DNA of 64,000 nucleotides from Ochotona curzoniae (taxonomy: Eukaryota; Chordata; Mammalia; Lagomorpha; Ochotonidae), in NCBI RefSeq assembly GCF_017591425.1, contig NW_024467104.1, positions 3,409,001 through 3,473,000 of the forward strand, given 5' to 3'. Positions within the stretch are counted from its first letter, which is position 1. Each line of letters begins with the position of its first letter. The position numbers were made by a program, and so were the translations under genes. The notes under the pieces were generated by a model that saw nothing but the letters and a program-made list of their open reading frames with translations, was not told the DNA's origin and searched no databases. This document shows positions 53,704 through 64,000 of this stretch, in pieces.

Positions 53704-54827
53704 GGGTAGAATACCGGATCTACTAAAAGGAAAGATGACATGGCGTGTCTTTAGTATGATGCTGTCTCAAATCCTCTTTTCCATGTGAGAGCATCTTTTA
53801 TAGTACCTCAGCAATTATATGCATATTTTAGTTTTAAACCGTATCAGATGTTACAATTTATAAATTCACCTTTCCTAGCCCTTAAGAGCCAAAACTATCC
53901 TGTGGTGGAGATTTTGATGATCTTTGTTTTAATTGTAGTTCTTTGCGCAGTATCTGATGTAGAAGGCTTCTCAGGAAGCATTTAGTGAAGGAATTAAAGG
54001 CACTACAAAGTTCAGATTTTCAAATTGTTAAAATAGGGTATTCATGTATTATATAAAACTTGAAATAAAGCACTTTGGGATTGTATAGGCAAACATAGTT
54101 TAGAGAATTGTGCAGCTGTCATATTGTGTAATCATAAACTGTTATATTGTGTAATCACAAAACTATTGATTTCTTATAGTTCTGCTTTATCTAATTGTCT
54201 CTAGATGTTGACAGTTCACTCTTTTAGAGTTTCTGCTGTCTGTCGCTTTAGTGCTTTCCCACTGCCTCAACTGGATTCATGCTGCGCGATCCTGCATTTG
54301 GATGCTTGTGCTAGTACTCTCTAGCCTCCATTTGCCTCCTCTTACCACTAGAATTCATCCTGCTCTCTACTGTAACGTTACTCATCTGCTTAGAAATTCT
54401 CAGTGACTTATGTTGTTGAAATGTCGACTTTCATATTCCTCTGCCAGCTGTTCCAAACCTTCCTGGATTTGGACCTTTTCGTTGAACTCTCCTTGTGTTG
54501 GTTACTACACACTCTAACTCATTAACCTCTTACCTAGATACTCCCCCCAGCTATGTATACTTCTACTATTTCTACTAAAAACTGTAGCTCTTTTATATAA
54601 TCTAACTCCTACACAATTTTCAAATTTTAGGACATGTTCTTATTTCCATGAAATCTTTCAATGCCACTTCAGTTTAAATTTCTCTTTTCTCTGAAATTCT
54701 ATGCTGCTCATAATGTTACAATTTTAGTGTGAATGCACTATCTTTTAATGTATGTTCTGTCTTCTATTTTAGGTTTTCTAGAAATAGGAGCTGGAATCTT
54801 GCTTTATGACAAATGATCATTTATTCT
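53704..54827. other. Region 5' of OR10V1, unassigned
   Basis: Should hold the receptor's promoter and any untranslated first exon; neither can be placed from sequence alone. No SINE or L1 was recognised. Confidence 0.4.
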
Positions 54828-55062
54828 ATGTTAAGTGCTGGGTATGGTGAAAAAGTATTTTACTATGCATTAGCTCATTTAATCCTTGAGCAACTCAGAC
54901 AGGAAAGCATCGCGATCTTTCTCATGTAACAAATGAAGGCGGACTTAAAGACATGACAAAGTGTTCTGAAATTACATGGGTAGAAAATGGGAAGTTTGGT
55001 GTTTTAACACAGTTTGTTTGATGATCAGAGCCCTTGAGCCTAACCTCAGTTTATTCTATATT
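54828..55062 (+). mobile_element. MIR element
   Basis: Follows the MIR order: TGTTAAGTGCTGGGTATGGT, ATTAGCTCATTTAATCCTTG, AACAAATGAAGGCGGACTTA, then the AGTGTTCTGAAATTACATGG core. Confidence 0.7.
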
Positions 55063-55611
55063 GCTTCCTGCTATGCTTTATATTTTTAAGTAGCTTGGTT
55101 ATCTTTTTTAAATTATCGTTAAACTTTCGTTAAAAGTTAATCTGGCCTATTGGAAAAATAACACCTAAGAAATGAGACCCAAAAAAATGCTAGATTATGG
55201 TCAGACTTGAGACTCATATATATAATATAGACACTGGTTTATTTAGTAAATGCTATTTTGCCAATGGAGACAGAATAGAAACAGTGTAGCAGGATAGGAG
55301 GAAGAATTTCATGAAATTTTTAAGGGTATAAAAGCATAACATTTTAAAAAGTTTCTTTCTTGTGGCTGATCACCAATACTTTAAGCTTATAAGTAGTTTG
55401 TCACACTAATTTAGTGTACTGAAGTAGAAAAGTTTTAAGTATGTTTAGATAATAAATTGGTGATTGTCCAGTGGAAAATAAAATTCTCCAAAGTTTCTGA
55501 ATCTAAAATCTTGAGTCAGAGGAGCTCCTCTGTTATGATTTTGAAGAAAAGAACCATAATATGAGCAACCTCTTTTAAAATAGGTGTGACTCAGAGAAAA
55601 CACCACGGAAA

Positions 55612-55690
55612 AAAACATATATATACATACACACAAAAATAATATATATGTATATGTGTGTGTATATACACACACATGTTTTTTCCTCAA
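55612..55690. repeat. TA/TG microsatellite
   Basis: Interrupted alternating purine-pyrimidine tract of (AT)n, (CA)n and (GT)n runs, including TATATATGTATATGTGTGTG and ATACACACACATG. Partly self-complementary and likely length-variable. Confidence 0.85.
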
Positions 55691-55764
55691 AACTGTCTTT
55701 ACAGAGGTGATTTGTCATCTGTTTAAAAACATTCTAACTGAAAAATTAAAAAATATTCACTTTT

Positions 55765-56060
55765 TTTCTTAGTTGAATGAGGGAGAAAGAAGAGAGGAAA
55801 GAAGAGTGAAGGGAGAAGAGAAACATTTCTTTCATCCATTGGTTCACTCGCTAAATACCTACAGGAGTAAATACTGTACAGTCTGAAGCTAGATGGAAGC
55901 CCAGGTTCCATCGGGGTCTTGCCTGTGGGTGGCAGGAATAAGGATGCTGGAACCGTCATCTGCTGCCTCCCAGGGTGTGCAGTGGCAAAAAGCCGGATGG
56001 GAAGCAGAGGGGCTTGGGTTCAAGCGATGTAGGTGTCCCGCACGGCAAGTGATCTTCTTT
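55765..56060 (-). mobile_element. Old CSINE
   Basis: GGTTCACTCGCTAAATACCT and CTGCTGCCTCCCAGGGTGTG mark an old copy; head degenerate. Confidence 0.6.
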
Positions 56061-57487
56061 ACCTGCCTGTTTATTGTTTCCTTTGCATGTTTATGATGAT
56101 GTAATCAAGAGCAAGCCTCTAATTTTTGTTCATGTAATCTCTGTACAATCAGACTAGTGGCTTTCAGAACGTCACAGATGCCCATGGAATCAGAGAGATG
56201 CTCCTTAACCTGGCTCAGCTGTTCCATAAAGAGAATTTTTAATTTGCTTAAGGTTTCACCAGTGGGTCAATTTTAAATCCATCATTTAAATATGTAAGGT
56301 ACTCCTGGGGACTCAAAGATGATCCAAACACTATCTACTCAGTGGATTCAGAGGGCAAACCAGATTTTCCCATGCTCTGGTTATGTTTGCCAAATCTTTA
56401 TACACCCATTCTTGCCTGTTTCAGTTTATATTTGCAGACAACATTTAATGGCAGGAAGAAAAAAGTAGGTCACAAGGATTTTTAGTTCATCCAAAGCTGC
56501 AAAGAAAAGTGAATCAGAAACACCTTTTAACTAGAAAATTGCCTTTTTAGTCATGTATGTATAACCAGAATTTAGGACAATGCATGTATATCAGAAAAAC
56601 ATATAAGTCTGGGAGGAATGATGCTTCCAAAGAATATGGTAGGAAGTAGGGTATATTGGAATTAATTTATATCCAAATTTCAGGTTTGCCTCTTAACTTT
56701 GTGACCCTGCTTGGTTGCTTGCCATCCCCAAGGTACATACATTTGCTCAGAATTACACCTCCCTATTTTACAAATCTGTAATAACAGGCAATTTAAACAA
56801 CATCCTTTGAGAAAACCTATCGGCATGCCTATCACATGTGTCTAATGAAGTGGATCAATTAATTGATTAATTCACAATGGAGGTTGAGACTGAGAAATTT
56901 GCCAAGTGGATGAAACACTTTCCAGGCCTAATATTTTCTAGAGGAGCTTTTATATCATATTTAATTCATGTACTAATTTCCCATAGCACCTATACTTCAG
57001 AATGTCTCTTAAAGTACAATGAAGATTGCTCATCCACTTGTAAACTAGTTGTTACTGTTTGCTATATTAAAATGTCTTGACTTTAGGTATATTTACATGT
57101 TTTAATTGTCCTACCTGATTTCTACGAAACGATAGAAGGCTCTTCTTGGCACATGAATATTCGTGCCTTCTGGATAGTCATGGGGCTGTGGCAGTCAGGG
57201 GAGATCTACTGATATCTGTTCAAAGAAAATGTTCCAATATCAGTTATCCAGGTGGAAGATGTATCCTGTCTTCATGAAACATTTTTGAGTAACATATTAT
57301 GTCTAAAGAAACTCTAATGTGTAGTTTCAGAGGATGCTCATATGAGTAATTTTTGGTAACAGTATCTGAAAAGAAGGAGAGCCAAAATTACATTCCTTTA
57401 CTCCTATTTTTTTTTTTTTTTACACAGTTTCAGTCGACAGTAGTAGCGTTTAGGCAGGTTTCCATGGTTCATTATGATACTTTTATT
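56061..57487. other. Intergenic stretch, unassigned
   Basis: No gene or classified repeat seen apart from a T-run at about 57404-57420. Confidence 0.5.
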
Positions 57488-57812
57488 TTTAAGTTCATCT
57501 ATTTTTCTAATGACTCACTTGTTTTACCTGAAAGGCGGAGTGACGGAGAGATCATTTCTGTCTTCTGGCTCATTGCACAGATAGCTACGTTGGCCAAGGT
57601 TGGACCAGGGCCAAGTCAAGAGCCCGGAACTCCATCTGGAGTCTACCATGTGGGTGAGAGTGACCAGGGCAACTTGGGCCATCCTCTGCTGCTTTTTGTG
57701 TGTATTAGCAGAGAGTTGTGTCTGAGATGGATCAACCAGAGCTTGAACTGTCATCCTCATACGGGATGCTGATATTGTAGGTGATGACGTAACAAGCTTC
57801 ACCACAATGCCA
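57488..57812 (-). mobile_element. Old CSINE
   Basis: CCTGAAAGGCGGAGTGACGG, TCCTCTGCTGCTTTTTGTGT and head CTTCACCACAATGCCAC. Confidence 0.65.
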
Positions 57813-57914
57813 CAAGGACTTAACAACAACCACCACGATGAACTGGGAATATACAACATGTAACCTTCAGACACTCAGCAGGAAGTTATTCTCCTAGTGC
57901 AATAAAAATGGATA

Positions 57915-58085
57915 ACATTCGCTGACTATTAAGTGGGATCTGCAGTGTGCTGATCATTTTACAGGTATCGCTTCACTGAAGTGGCTGTTTAGTCCAAGGC
58001 AGTAGGTTTTTAGATAAATTGAGCCTGGAAAGTAATCAACTTGTCCAGCCAGTGACAGAGTCCTGAATCCATTTGAATAGTTCAG
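57915..58085 (+). mobile_element. MIR element
   Basis: GATCATTTTACAGGTATCGC and AATCAACTTGTCCAGCCAGT followed by GACAGAGTCCTGAATCC fit a degenerate MIR. Confidence 0.55.
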
Positions 58086-59034
58086 TCTCTTAGCCTCTCA
58101 TCAGTTTGAAGAGCATGGATTTCACAGTGTATAGTTTTTAGTTCCCCTCAAGCCGTTCATTATAACGCCTTGTTTCTGAGTGGGAATCAGGCTTTGGCTT
58201 TTTGTGAAAAGCTCCAAATTTAGCTTCTGTTCTTGACTAACATCTCCCCAAACCTTTCTCTTCTTTCAGAAAAGGGATCTTCTTTTCTAATCTAAAATAG
58301 TGTTTGCGGAGGAGATTCATACCTTTTGCTTGAGCCATGTGACGTGCGAGCCAGTGGAGATTTGCTTGAATCCTTAGATAGGCACTGAAGATGCCAGAAG
58401 GTGATATCAAAATTTTGCTGTCCTCAGAAGTTTCTTGGGTTAGCATGGGGCTTACTTCTATAGCACATTGCATTAAAAACTTCTCAAATCAGACCTGATT
58501 CATGTCAGATCAACTCCTGGATGGCTTGTCTTTTTTTGTACAAGGTATCTTTGAGGTTTTTTTACATTGCTGTAGCTTGGAACTTATTTTTGAAGTTGTC
58601 CTGGTTGTTAGATATGAGATTATCACCAAATAATGACATTCATAATTAACCTGACCCATGAGTCATTTTTGGCCCCCTGAGATACCTGAGGTCTGTTTGA
58701 GAAATAAAATCAACAAGGTTAAATATAGCAAACCTGAAAGTTAAAAATTGCATCAGGATTATTCCACTGGTAGGTTGTTCCCTAGGGACTTTCTTCCAGT
58801 AACTTGTTTAACTTCAATAATATCAGATAGGGGAAAGAGAAATTATTGTTTTCATTGGACCTATCTAGAAATAATTTTAAATAGAAAAATTTTAATATAC
58901 AGAATTACTATTATTTAAAAAAATTCCACAGCATTACCCTCCTTGCTCTGGTAATTTAGTCCTGCTAATTAGTGCTCCTTTTGGTTGGCTTTGCTGGCTT
59001 CTCCTGTGCGCCTTTTACTTCTTGGTCTTAATGC
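58086..59034. other. Intergenic stretch left of the composite element, unassigned
   Basis: No gene seen; its right end is the insertion site of the element at 59051. Confidence 0.5.
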
Positions 59035-59050
59035 TAAGTAATGTATTTTT
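59035..59050. repeat. Target-site duplication, left copy
   Basis: TAAGTAATGTATTTTT, identical to 61608-61623. It brackets the composite element at 59051-61607; the T-run at its inner edge makes the exact left end uncertain by a few bases. Confidence 0.9.
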
Positions 59051-61607
59051 TTTTTTTTAATAAATTTTATTTTGACATTCTTTACATAGTTAATTAGGGT
59101 AAGAAGGTTCAAGGGCTACAGGAAAGTGGATAATACTAATATGTTTTCCATATTGTTACCTTCATGTTTAAAAGGGGGGTATTAAGGGAGAAGGCCCACC
59201 CAATTTCCCACCCTCCCCAAGTCCCGGGTGTAGGGCATGCTCTGAGGTTCTTGCTCAAGTGGTTTTGATATTGCAACAGTTATGAATCGCTGTCAATCTT
59301 GCCGCTCCAAGCACAATGAGGTCTTTGAAAAATCCACTGATTGACATAGTCCATCATAGCTGAGATGGTTGGTTGACCCGTTCTGTCTTCTCTCTTTTCT
59401 TTGTTATGGTTCTGAGTCCAGCATTTAGATTAGGAAGATCTCCAAAGAAACTTCTTGTATGTGCTAACAAGTACAGGGCCTGGCACCGTCCATCGCTCCA
59501 ATCAGCTGGTGGTTGCAATTCCTGGGTTGGTTCTGTTTTCACTCCCGTCTTCCACTGGAGCCAATGGGTGTTGCAGTCCAGTCTGGTTCTGCCCAGCACA
59601 TACTTGGCCCTCACATAAACCAGCGGGAGCTGTAGCCTAGGTTGGAGCGACCCACAATAACCCCAACCAGGCCCACCCCCTACCCTGGTTTGCCAGTAAG
59701 TGTAGCAGTAATCCAGTCTGTCCCACATCCCATTCCACCCCAGCCGCTGTCTTAGTTTTATGTCCTCCCGTGGAAGTGGTAACCCAAGAGGGATGAGCCC
59801 ACTATTTCCCTCCCAGGCCTCTCCCACTCCCAGATTCCAGTTGATGCTGCCCAAACAAACCTCGCCCACTTTAATTTTGTTTGCACCAGTAGGAATAATC
59901 CGCCCAGCCTGGCTTTTCCCTGATCTAGTCCACATGAGGCGCACAGGTGTGGTAGCTCTGCCTAGTCTGGTCTGCCCCCATCCCAGCCCATGCTCTCCTG
60001 CGGAAGTAGCTGTCCAGCAAAGGAACCCTCCCTTATTCCCCTGCCAGCTCTGCCCACTTCCTTGCTTGTTCTCAGGCTGGTTGGGCGCTGCGGTCCCTTC
60101 TGGTACAGGCAACCTCACCTCGGCATTCCATAATGTGCACTAGTCTTTGTTGCGACCGACCCTGGGTCGACCCACACTGGTGCCTGGATTTGCCAGTGGA
60201 TGATGTGGACAGATTCAGCCTGGTCTTGCCCCCACGTCTGCCAACTGTATGCCAGTGGGTAGGTTTCCATGGCCTTTTCTGGGCTGTTTCCTATCATGTT
60301 TCTTGCGTTTACCTGCTGGGTCTGTGTCCTGCCAGAGGAGTTGCCCAGGCTCCTCCATCAGAACCTCTCCCAATGCCAGGTTTCACGCTTACCAGTGGGT
60401 CCATGAGCCAACCCTACTCAGTCCACCTCCTGTCATAGCAGGAACTGTGGCTTTTCCTGACTGGCCTTCCACCCAATCTGGTTCTTGCTGTTGGATGTTC
60501 CAGCCCAGCCATGGTTTGTCCATACCCACGTATGGCTCACACATGGCTCAGTAGGGGTTTGAGACCCTGCCTAGTCCATCCCACATCTGCCCTGGTCCTC
60601 CAGAACACCAGGGGGAGTCAGGGTCCGGCCCGGTTCGGTGCATCCAATCCCAGTCCACACTTGTGCCAAGGGAGACTACAACTGTTTCCAGATCAGAACG
60701 CAGCCCCCTTCTAGGCCACGCGCCTCTTGGTGGGAACCTCAGCCCAGCTAGGGTTGTCCCCTTTGCTCCCCAACCGGGTCCGTTCCCAGGCATAGATCAC
60801 ATGCCTGCCAATGGATGCTCTGACTCAGCTTGGCACAACCCCTCCCCTGTCCCGAACTCTGCCTTAGACACTGTGGCTTAGCGTCCCAGGCTCCCACAGA
60901 CCAGCAGGTACAAGAGCCTAGCTCGGCATGACCTCTGCTCCCTCCTGGTTTCTAGTTTTACTTGTGGGCTAAGGTTTGCTCAGTCGTGCCTAATCTACTC
61001 TGTTCCATTACCAGTTGACACATTGGCCAACTGTTGGAGCTACTTGTGCAGGGCAAGCCCCAAGCCATAGCTTCTGCATGACTGGTATTTGGTGCTCAGA
61101 ATTATTAGTGATTACAAGTTTTGCTAAGGAAGAGTTACTGCCTCTTTCAGGTCCAAGAAGCACAATGGGTTCAACCTGGAGCTAATTAAGCAGCAACTCA
61201 AAGAACCAAATCCCCAGAGCTCCCCAGCCGGGCGGCCAGCAGGCGGAGCCTGGCACCAATGGCGCACTGGCCGCCCGGGGAGGACGGCTCACCATGTGCC
61301 CATGGCGGCCGTCCGGGATCCAGGCATGAGACGCCCCGTCCTGAGACCCACCAGCTGCCAGGAGGCAGCTGGAGGTTTAAATAACCCAGGCCCAAGGTCG
61401 CGCCCCTCCCAAATCCCATTCACCGCCCCATGAAGGCGGCGGGTGGGCCCCGGACCTGCCCAGTCCCGGAGGCCTCCCCCCCTCGGTCTACTCACCCCGA
61501 AGGAAGCGGCCCCCGAAACCCAGCAGGCCCGGGGAGGACAGCTCACCATGTGCCCATGGCGGCCGTCCGGGATCCAGGCATGAGACGCCCCGTCCTGAGA
61601 CCCACCA
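59051..61607 (-). mobile_element. Composite non-LTR retrotransposon, 2.56 kb, flanked by a 16-bp target-site duplication
   Basis: The element's sense strand is minus. Its 3' end is a T-run on the plus strand (from 59051), i.e. a poly(A) tail, followed by a unique AT-rich 3' segment (59060-59460) and a GC-rich middle (about 59460-61000) of degenerate, roughly 70-80-bp-scale repeats with recurring CCAGTGGGTG- and CCCAGCCAGGCCCA-like words. Then comes a transition (61000-61273) and a GC-rich 5' end with tandem monomers: 61274-61353 is repeated at 61528-61607 with one visible difference (period 254 bp). Flanks carry TAAGTAATGTATTTTT at 59035-59050 and 61608-61623. The longest open frame on the sense strand (60118-59354, 254 aa) is Gly/Trp/Arg-rich and matches no protein I know; no endonuclease or reverse transcriptase is visible. 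It may be an SVA-like passenger of L1 or an L1 stripped of ORF1/ORF2. Confidence 0.8.
61274..61607 (-). repeat. Tandem 5' monomers (254-bp period) of the composite element
   Basis: The 80-bp block 61274-61353 recurs at 61528-61607 with a single visible difference (G/A within GGACRGCTC). Read on the minus strand this is a truncated first monomer followed by a complete one, the arrangement known for promoter monomers of mouse L1. CpG-rich; plausibly the element's promoter. Confidence 0.85.
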
Positions 61608-61623
61608 TAAGTAATGTATTTTT
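61608..61623. repeat. Target-site duplication, right copy
   Basis: TAAGTAATGTATTTTT directly after the truncated 5' monomer; perfect match to the left copy. Length and A/T-rich cleavage context fit L1-type target-primed reverse transcription. Confidence 0.9.
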
Positions 61624-62109
61624 ATTCACATATTTTAGTAGGTGATCCAATTTGGTTATTTGACTCTATATTCAAAATGATATGCTAATAACTTGCAAAT
61701 GTGTATCTCTAGCACAACCTTCAAATTTATATGTATGCTTGTCTGCCTGACTCTGGCATTTGGGACATTGGTGAAAATTTTAAATTTAATAAATCTAAAA
61801 TTTAAATCTGTCATCCACTTTGGTGTCATGTATTAGTTCATCCAAAACCTGAAAGTAGGCTCTGAATAAATATTTGTTGACACTGATCAATCCTGATTCT
61901 CCATTCGGCCACGAGTAAAACATCTGGATTCTCTTCCGGTGCCTGGAGAAATGAGAGGCTGTCTGGAGTTCCTGCTGCTGTGTTCCTCTTTCCTCCTCCT
62001 TCACACAGTCAGTGGGAGTGTTTGACCTAATCCTGAGTCCCTAGTATCAGAGGGCTTCAGGATTATCAATGAGGTTCTAAAAGGTGACTTTACTATCCAA
62101 AAAGATCCA

Positions 62110-62640
62110 GAGTGACTAAATAGATGAAAAAAAAACTAAACCCAGATCTTTTCTACCAACAAGAGGCTCACTTCACCTGGGTGGTAACACACAGATTGAA
62201 CGTGAAGGGTGGAAAAGAATATTTCATGTGTCTAGTAACCAAAATAGAGCAGAAACAACTATCAGATAAAAGACTTTAAATTTAAAACTATAAAAAGAGG
62301 AAAAGAAGAAAATAGTACCTTGATAGCACTAATATCTTGAGTGAGGAAGAGTGGAAAGCTTTCATTTTAAGATGTAAAAAAAAATCAGAATGCCCATTTT
62401 TGCCACGAATATATCACATGATACTAGAAGTCCTAGCAAGAACTATGAAGCAACAAAAAGAAAGAAAAAAAAATGCTGTTCAAGCAGTAAAAGAAAAACT
62501 TAAATTGTTTCTATTTGCAGACAACATTACTTTATCAACATGTAAGACTTTATTAAAAAACTCTTAGGATTACGAAATGAATTCAATTAAAGTTGCAAGG
62601 TACAAATTCAACATATTAAAAAGCTGTTACATTTCTATAT
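62110..62640 (+). mobile_element. Old L1 ORF2 fragment
   Basis: Plus-strand similarity to L1 ORF2: the segment around 62490-62640 reads as the region with LFLFADN (the YADD-side block is altered to FADN) and the downstream TTCAACATATTAAAAAGCTG stretch. Stops and indels throughout. Confidence 0.65.
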
Positions 62641-62669
62641 ACTTACTGTGAACTAAAAAGCAAATCAAA

Positions 62670-63004
62670 GGGGCCTGGTGCGATAGCCTACCAGCTAAGG
62701 TTCTCACCTTGAGCACGCCAGGATCCCATATGGGCGCCAGTTCTGGTCCTGCAGCACCACTTCCCATCCAGCTCCCTGCTTGTGGCCTGGGAAAACAGTT
62801 GAGCATGGCCCCAAACCTTGGGACCCTGCACTCATGTGAGAGACACAGAAGAAGCATGTGGCCTCCTGGTTTTGGACTGGCTCAGCTCTAGCTGTTGCGG
62901 CCACTTGGGGAATGAACCATTAGATGTAAGATCTTCTTCTCTGTCTCTCCTCTTTTCTGTATACCTGCCTTTCCAATAAAAATAATAAATTTTTTTAAAA
63001 AAAG
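62670..63004 (+). mobile_element. CSINE, full length, in an L1 fragment
   Basis: Head GGGGCCTGGTGCGATAGCCT; tail CCAATAAAAATAATAAATTT. AAATCAA flanks it on both sides (about 62661 and 63005). Confidence 0.92.
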
Positions 63005-63149
63005 TAAATCAAGGGAACAAGCCCACTTACATTAGTTATGAAAAATCAAAATGCTTTAGTTAAAATAAAGCAACAAGGACTTGAGATAATTGATGAAAAA
63101 AGAAAACACAAATAGCTGGGAAGTGTGGAGTAACGGAATTGGACTGCTG

Positions 63150-64000
63150 TGAGAGTGCTCTCACATGCCGCTTTCATATTATAAATGTGAACTTCCAGGA
63201 ATGGATGTCTTGGTCATATGGTAGATCTGTTTTTCAGATCTCTGAGGCATCTCCATACCTCCTTCTGTAATAGTTTCACTACTCTACATTTCCACCAATA
63301 GTGCATTAGGATACCTTTCCCCTCAAATCATTTATAGCAGTTGTTGTTTTCTGATTTCTAAATGAAACCTCATTTCAGTTTTTATTTGTATTTTTCTGAT
63401 GGCCACTGAATCTAAACAATTTTTCATGTATCTGTTGACCATTTATAAGTTCATCCTTTGAAAATTGCCTGTTCATGTTCTTTACCCATTTCTTAAATGG
63501 GTTGTTTGTTTTGTTGTTGAATTTCTTGAGCTGTTTGTAAAACCTGGGTATTAATCCTTTATTACTTGCATAATTTGCAAATGTTTCCTTCCATTCTGTT
63601 TGTTGCCTTTTCACTTTATTTTGATGTCCTTTGCAGTGCAGAAGCTTCTTATCTTGATGTAATCCTGTTTGTATTTTTGCTTTGATTGCCTTTGCTTCTG
63701 GTGTCTTTTCCAAGAAGATTTTGCTTATATCCTACAGAGGAATTTTGTAGAGTTTCTCCAATGTTTTCCTCTTGTAATTTGGTGGTATTGAGTGGTAAGT
63801 TTAGAGCCTTTGTCCATTCTGATTTTTGAATAAGGTGGAAGGAAGGGGTGTAGTTTTATACTACTGCACATGTATGACTGTTCGTTCTCCCTGCATTGCT
63901 TTCAGTTCACGCATTGAGGATTAGTTGGCTGTATACTTGTGTGTTAATTGCTGAGATTTTTTTTTTTTATTGATCTTGTCTGTTCCTGCACCAATACCAG
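63150..64000 (-). mobile_element. L1 ORF2 fragment, continues past the right edge
   Basis: Minus-strand reading of 63713-63375 gives ORF2-type sequence (NNPFKKWVKNMNRQFSKDEL, then INGQQIHEKLFRFSGHQKN), with degenerate flanks on both sides that also read as antisense L1. Not coding-competent. Confidence 0.75.

Noticed and set aside
63375..63713. 112-codon minus-strand frame as a host gene
   Set aside because: L1 ORF2 fragment.
1..64000. CRISPR arrays, operons, ribosome binding sites, phage or plasmid features
   Set aside because: Spliced genes, SINEs, L1s and ERV LTRs show this is mammalian nuclear DNA; the regular repeats are transposons.

Overview
This is mammalian nuclear DNA, most likely from a lagomorph and probably a pika (Ochotona). 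About 55 copies of one tRNA-derived SINE (the lagomorph C-repeat/CSINE type, ending in AATAAAAATAAATAAATCTT-like tails) lie in both orientations. Their internal sequence looks closer to what I recall of the pika form than the rabbit form; this genus call is from memory, not a search.

Layout. (1) Positions 1-25446, minus strand: the first 14 coding exons of PATL1, the mRNA-decay/P-body scaffold PAT1 homolog 1. Every intron shows GT...AG on the minus strand and the reading frame stays open across all 13 junctions. The exons encode about 577 of the roughly 770 residues known for mammalian PATL1; the last C-terminal exons lie left of position 1. (2) About 25050-25800: the CpG-rich PATL1 promoter/first exon, with NRF1-type motifs. 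(3) About 25.8-52.8 kb: intergenic DNA made largely of SINEs, L1 fragments, MIRs, MaLR LTRs and two solo ERV LTRs, plus a broken OR10-type olfactory receptor pseudogene (33155-33732, plus strand). (4) 52774-53703, minus strand: an intact single-exon olfactory receptor, OR10V1. (5) 53.7-64.0 kb: intergenic, holding a 2.56-kb composite non-LTR retrotransposon (59051-61607) with a 16-bp target-site duplication, and L1 ORF2 fragments running off the right edge.

The order PATL1 - OR10 pseudogene - OR10V1 matches the human 11q12.1 neighbourhood (PATL1, OR10V/OR10Y pseudogenes, OR10V1, STX3), so the two genes are neighbours by synteny and are not functionally linked: PATL1 is a housekeeping cytoplasmic RNA-decay factor, OR10V1 a sensory GPCR.

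The most unusual item is the composite retroelement at 59051-61607. On its sense (minus) strand it has 254-bp GC-rich 5' monomers (one truncated, one complete), a long GC-rich middle with degenerate short repeats, a unique 3' segment and a poly(A) tract, but no recognisable ORF1, ORF2 or reverse transcriptase. A diverged copy of its middle lies at 36364-37190. It resembles in architecture an L1-mobilised, SVA-like non-autonomous element or an ORF-deleted L1.
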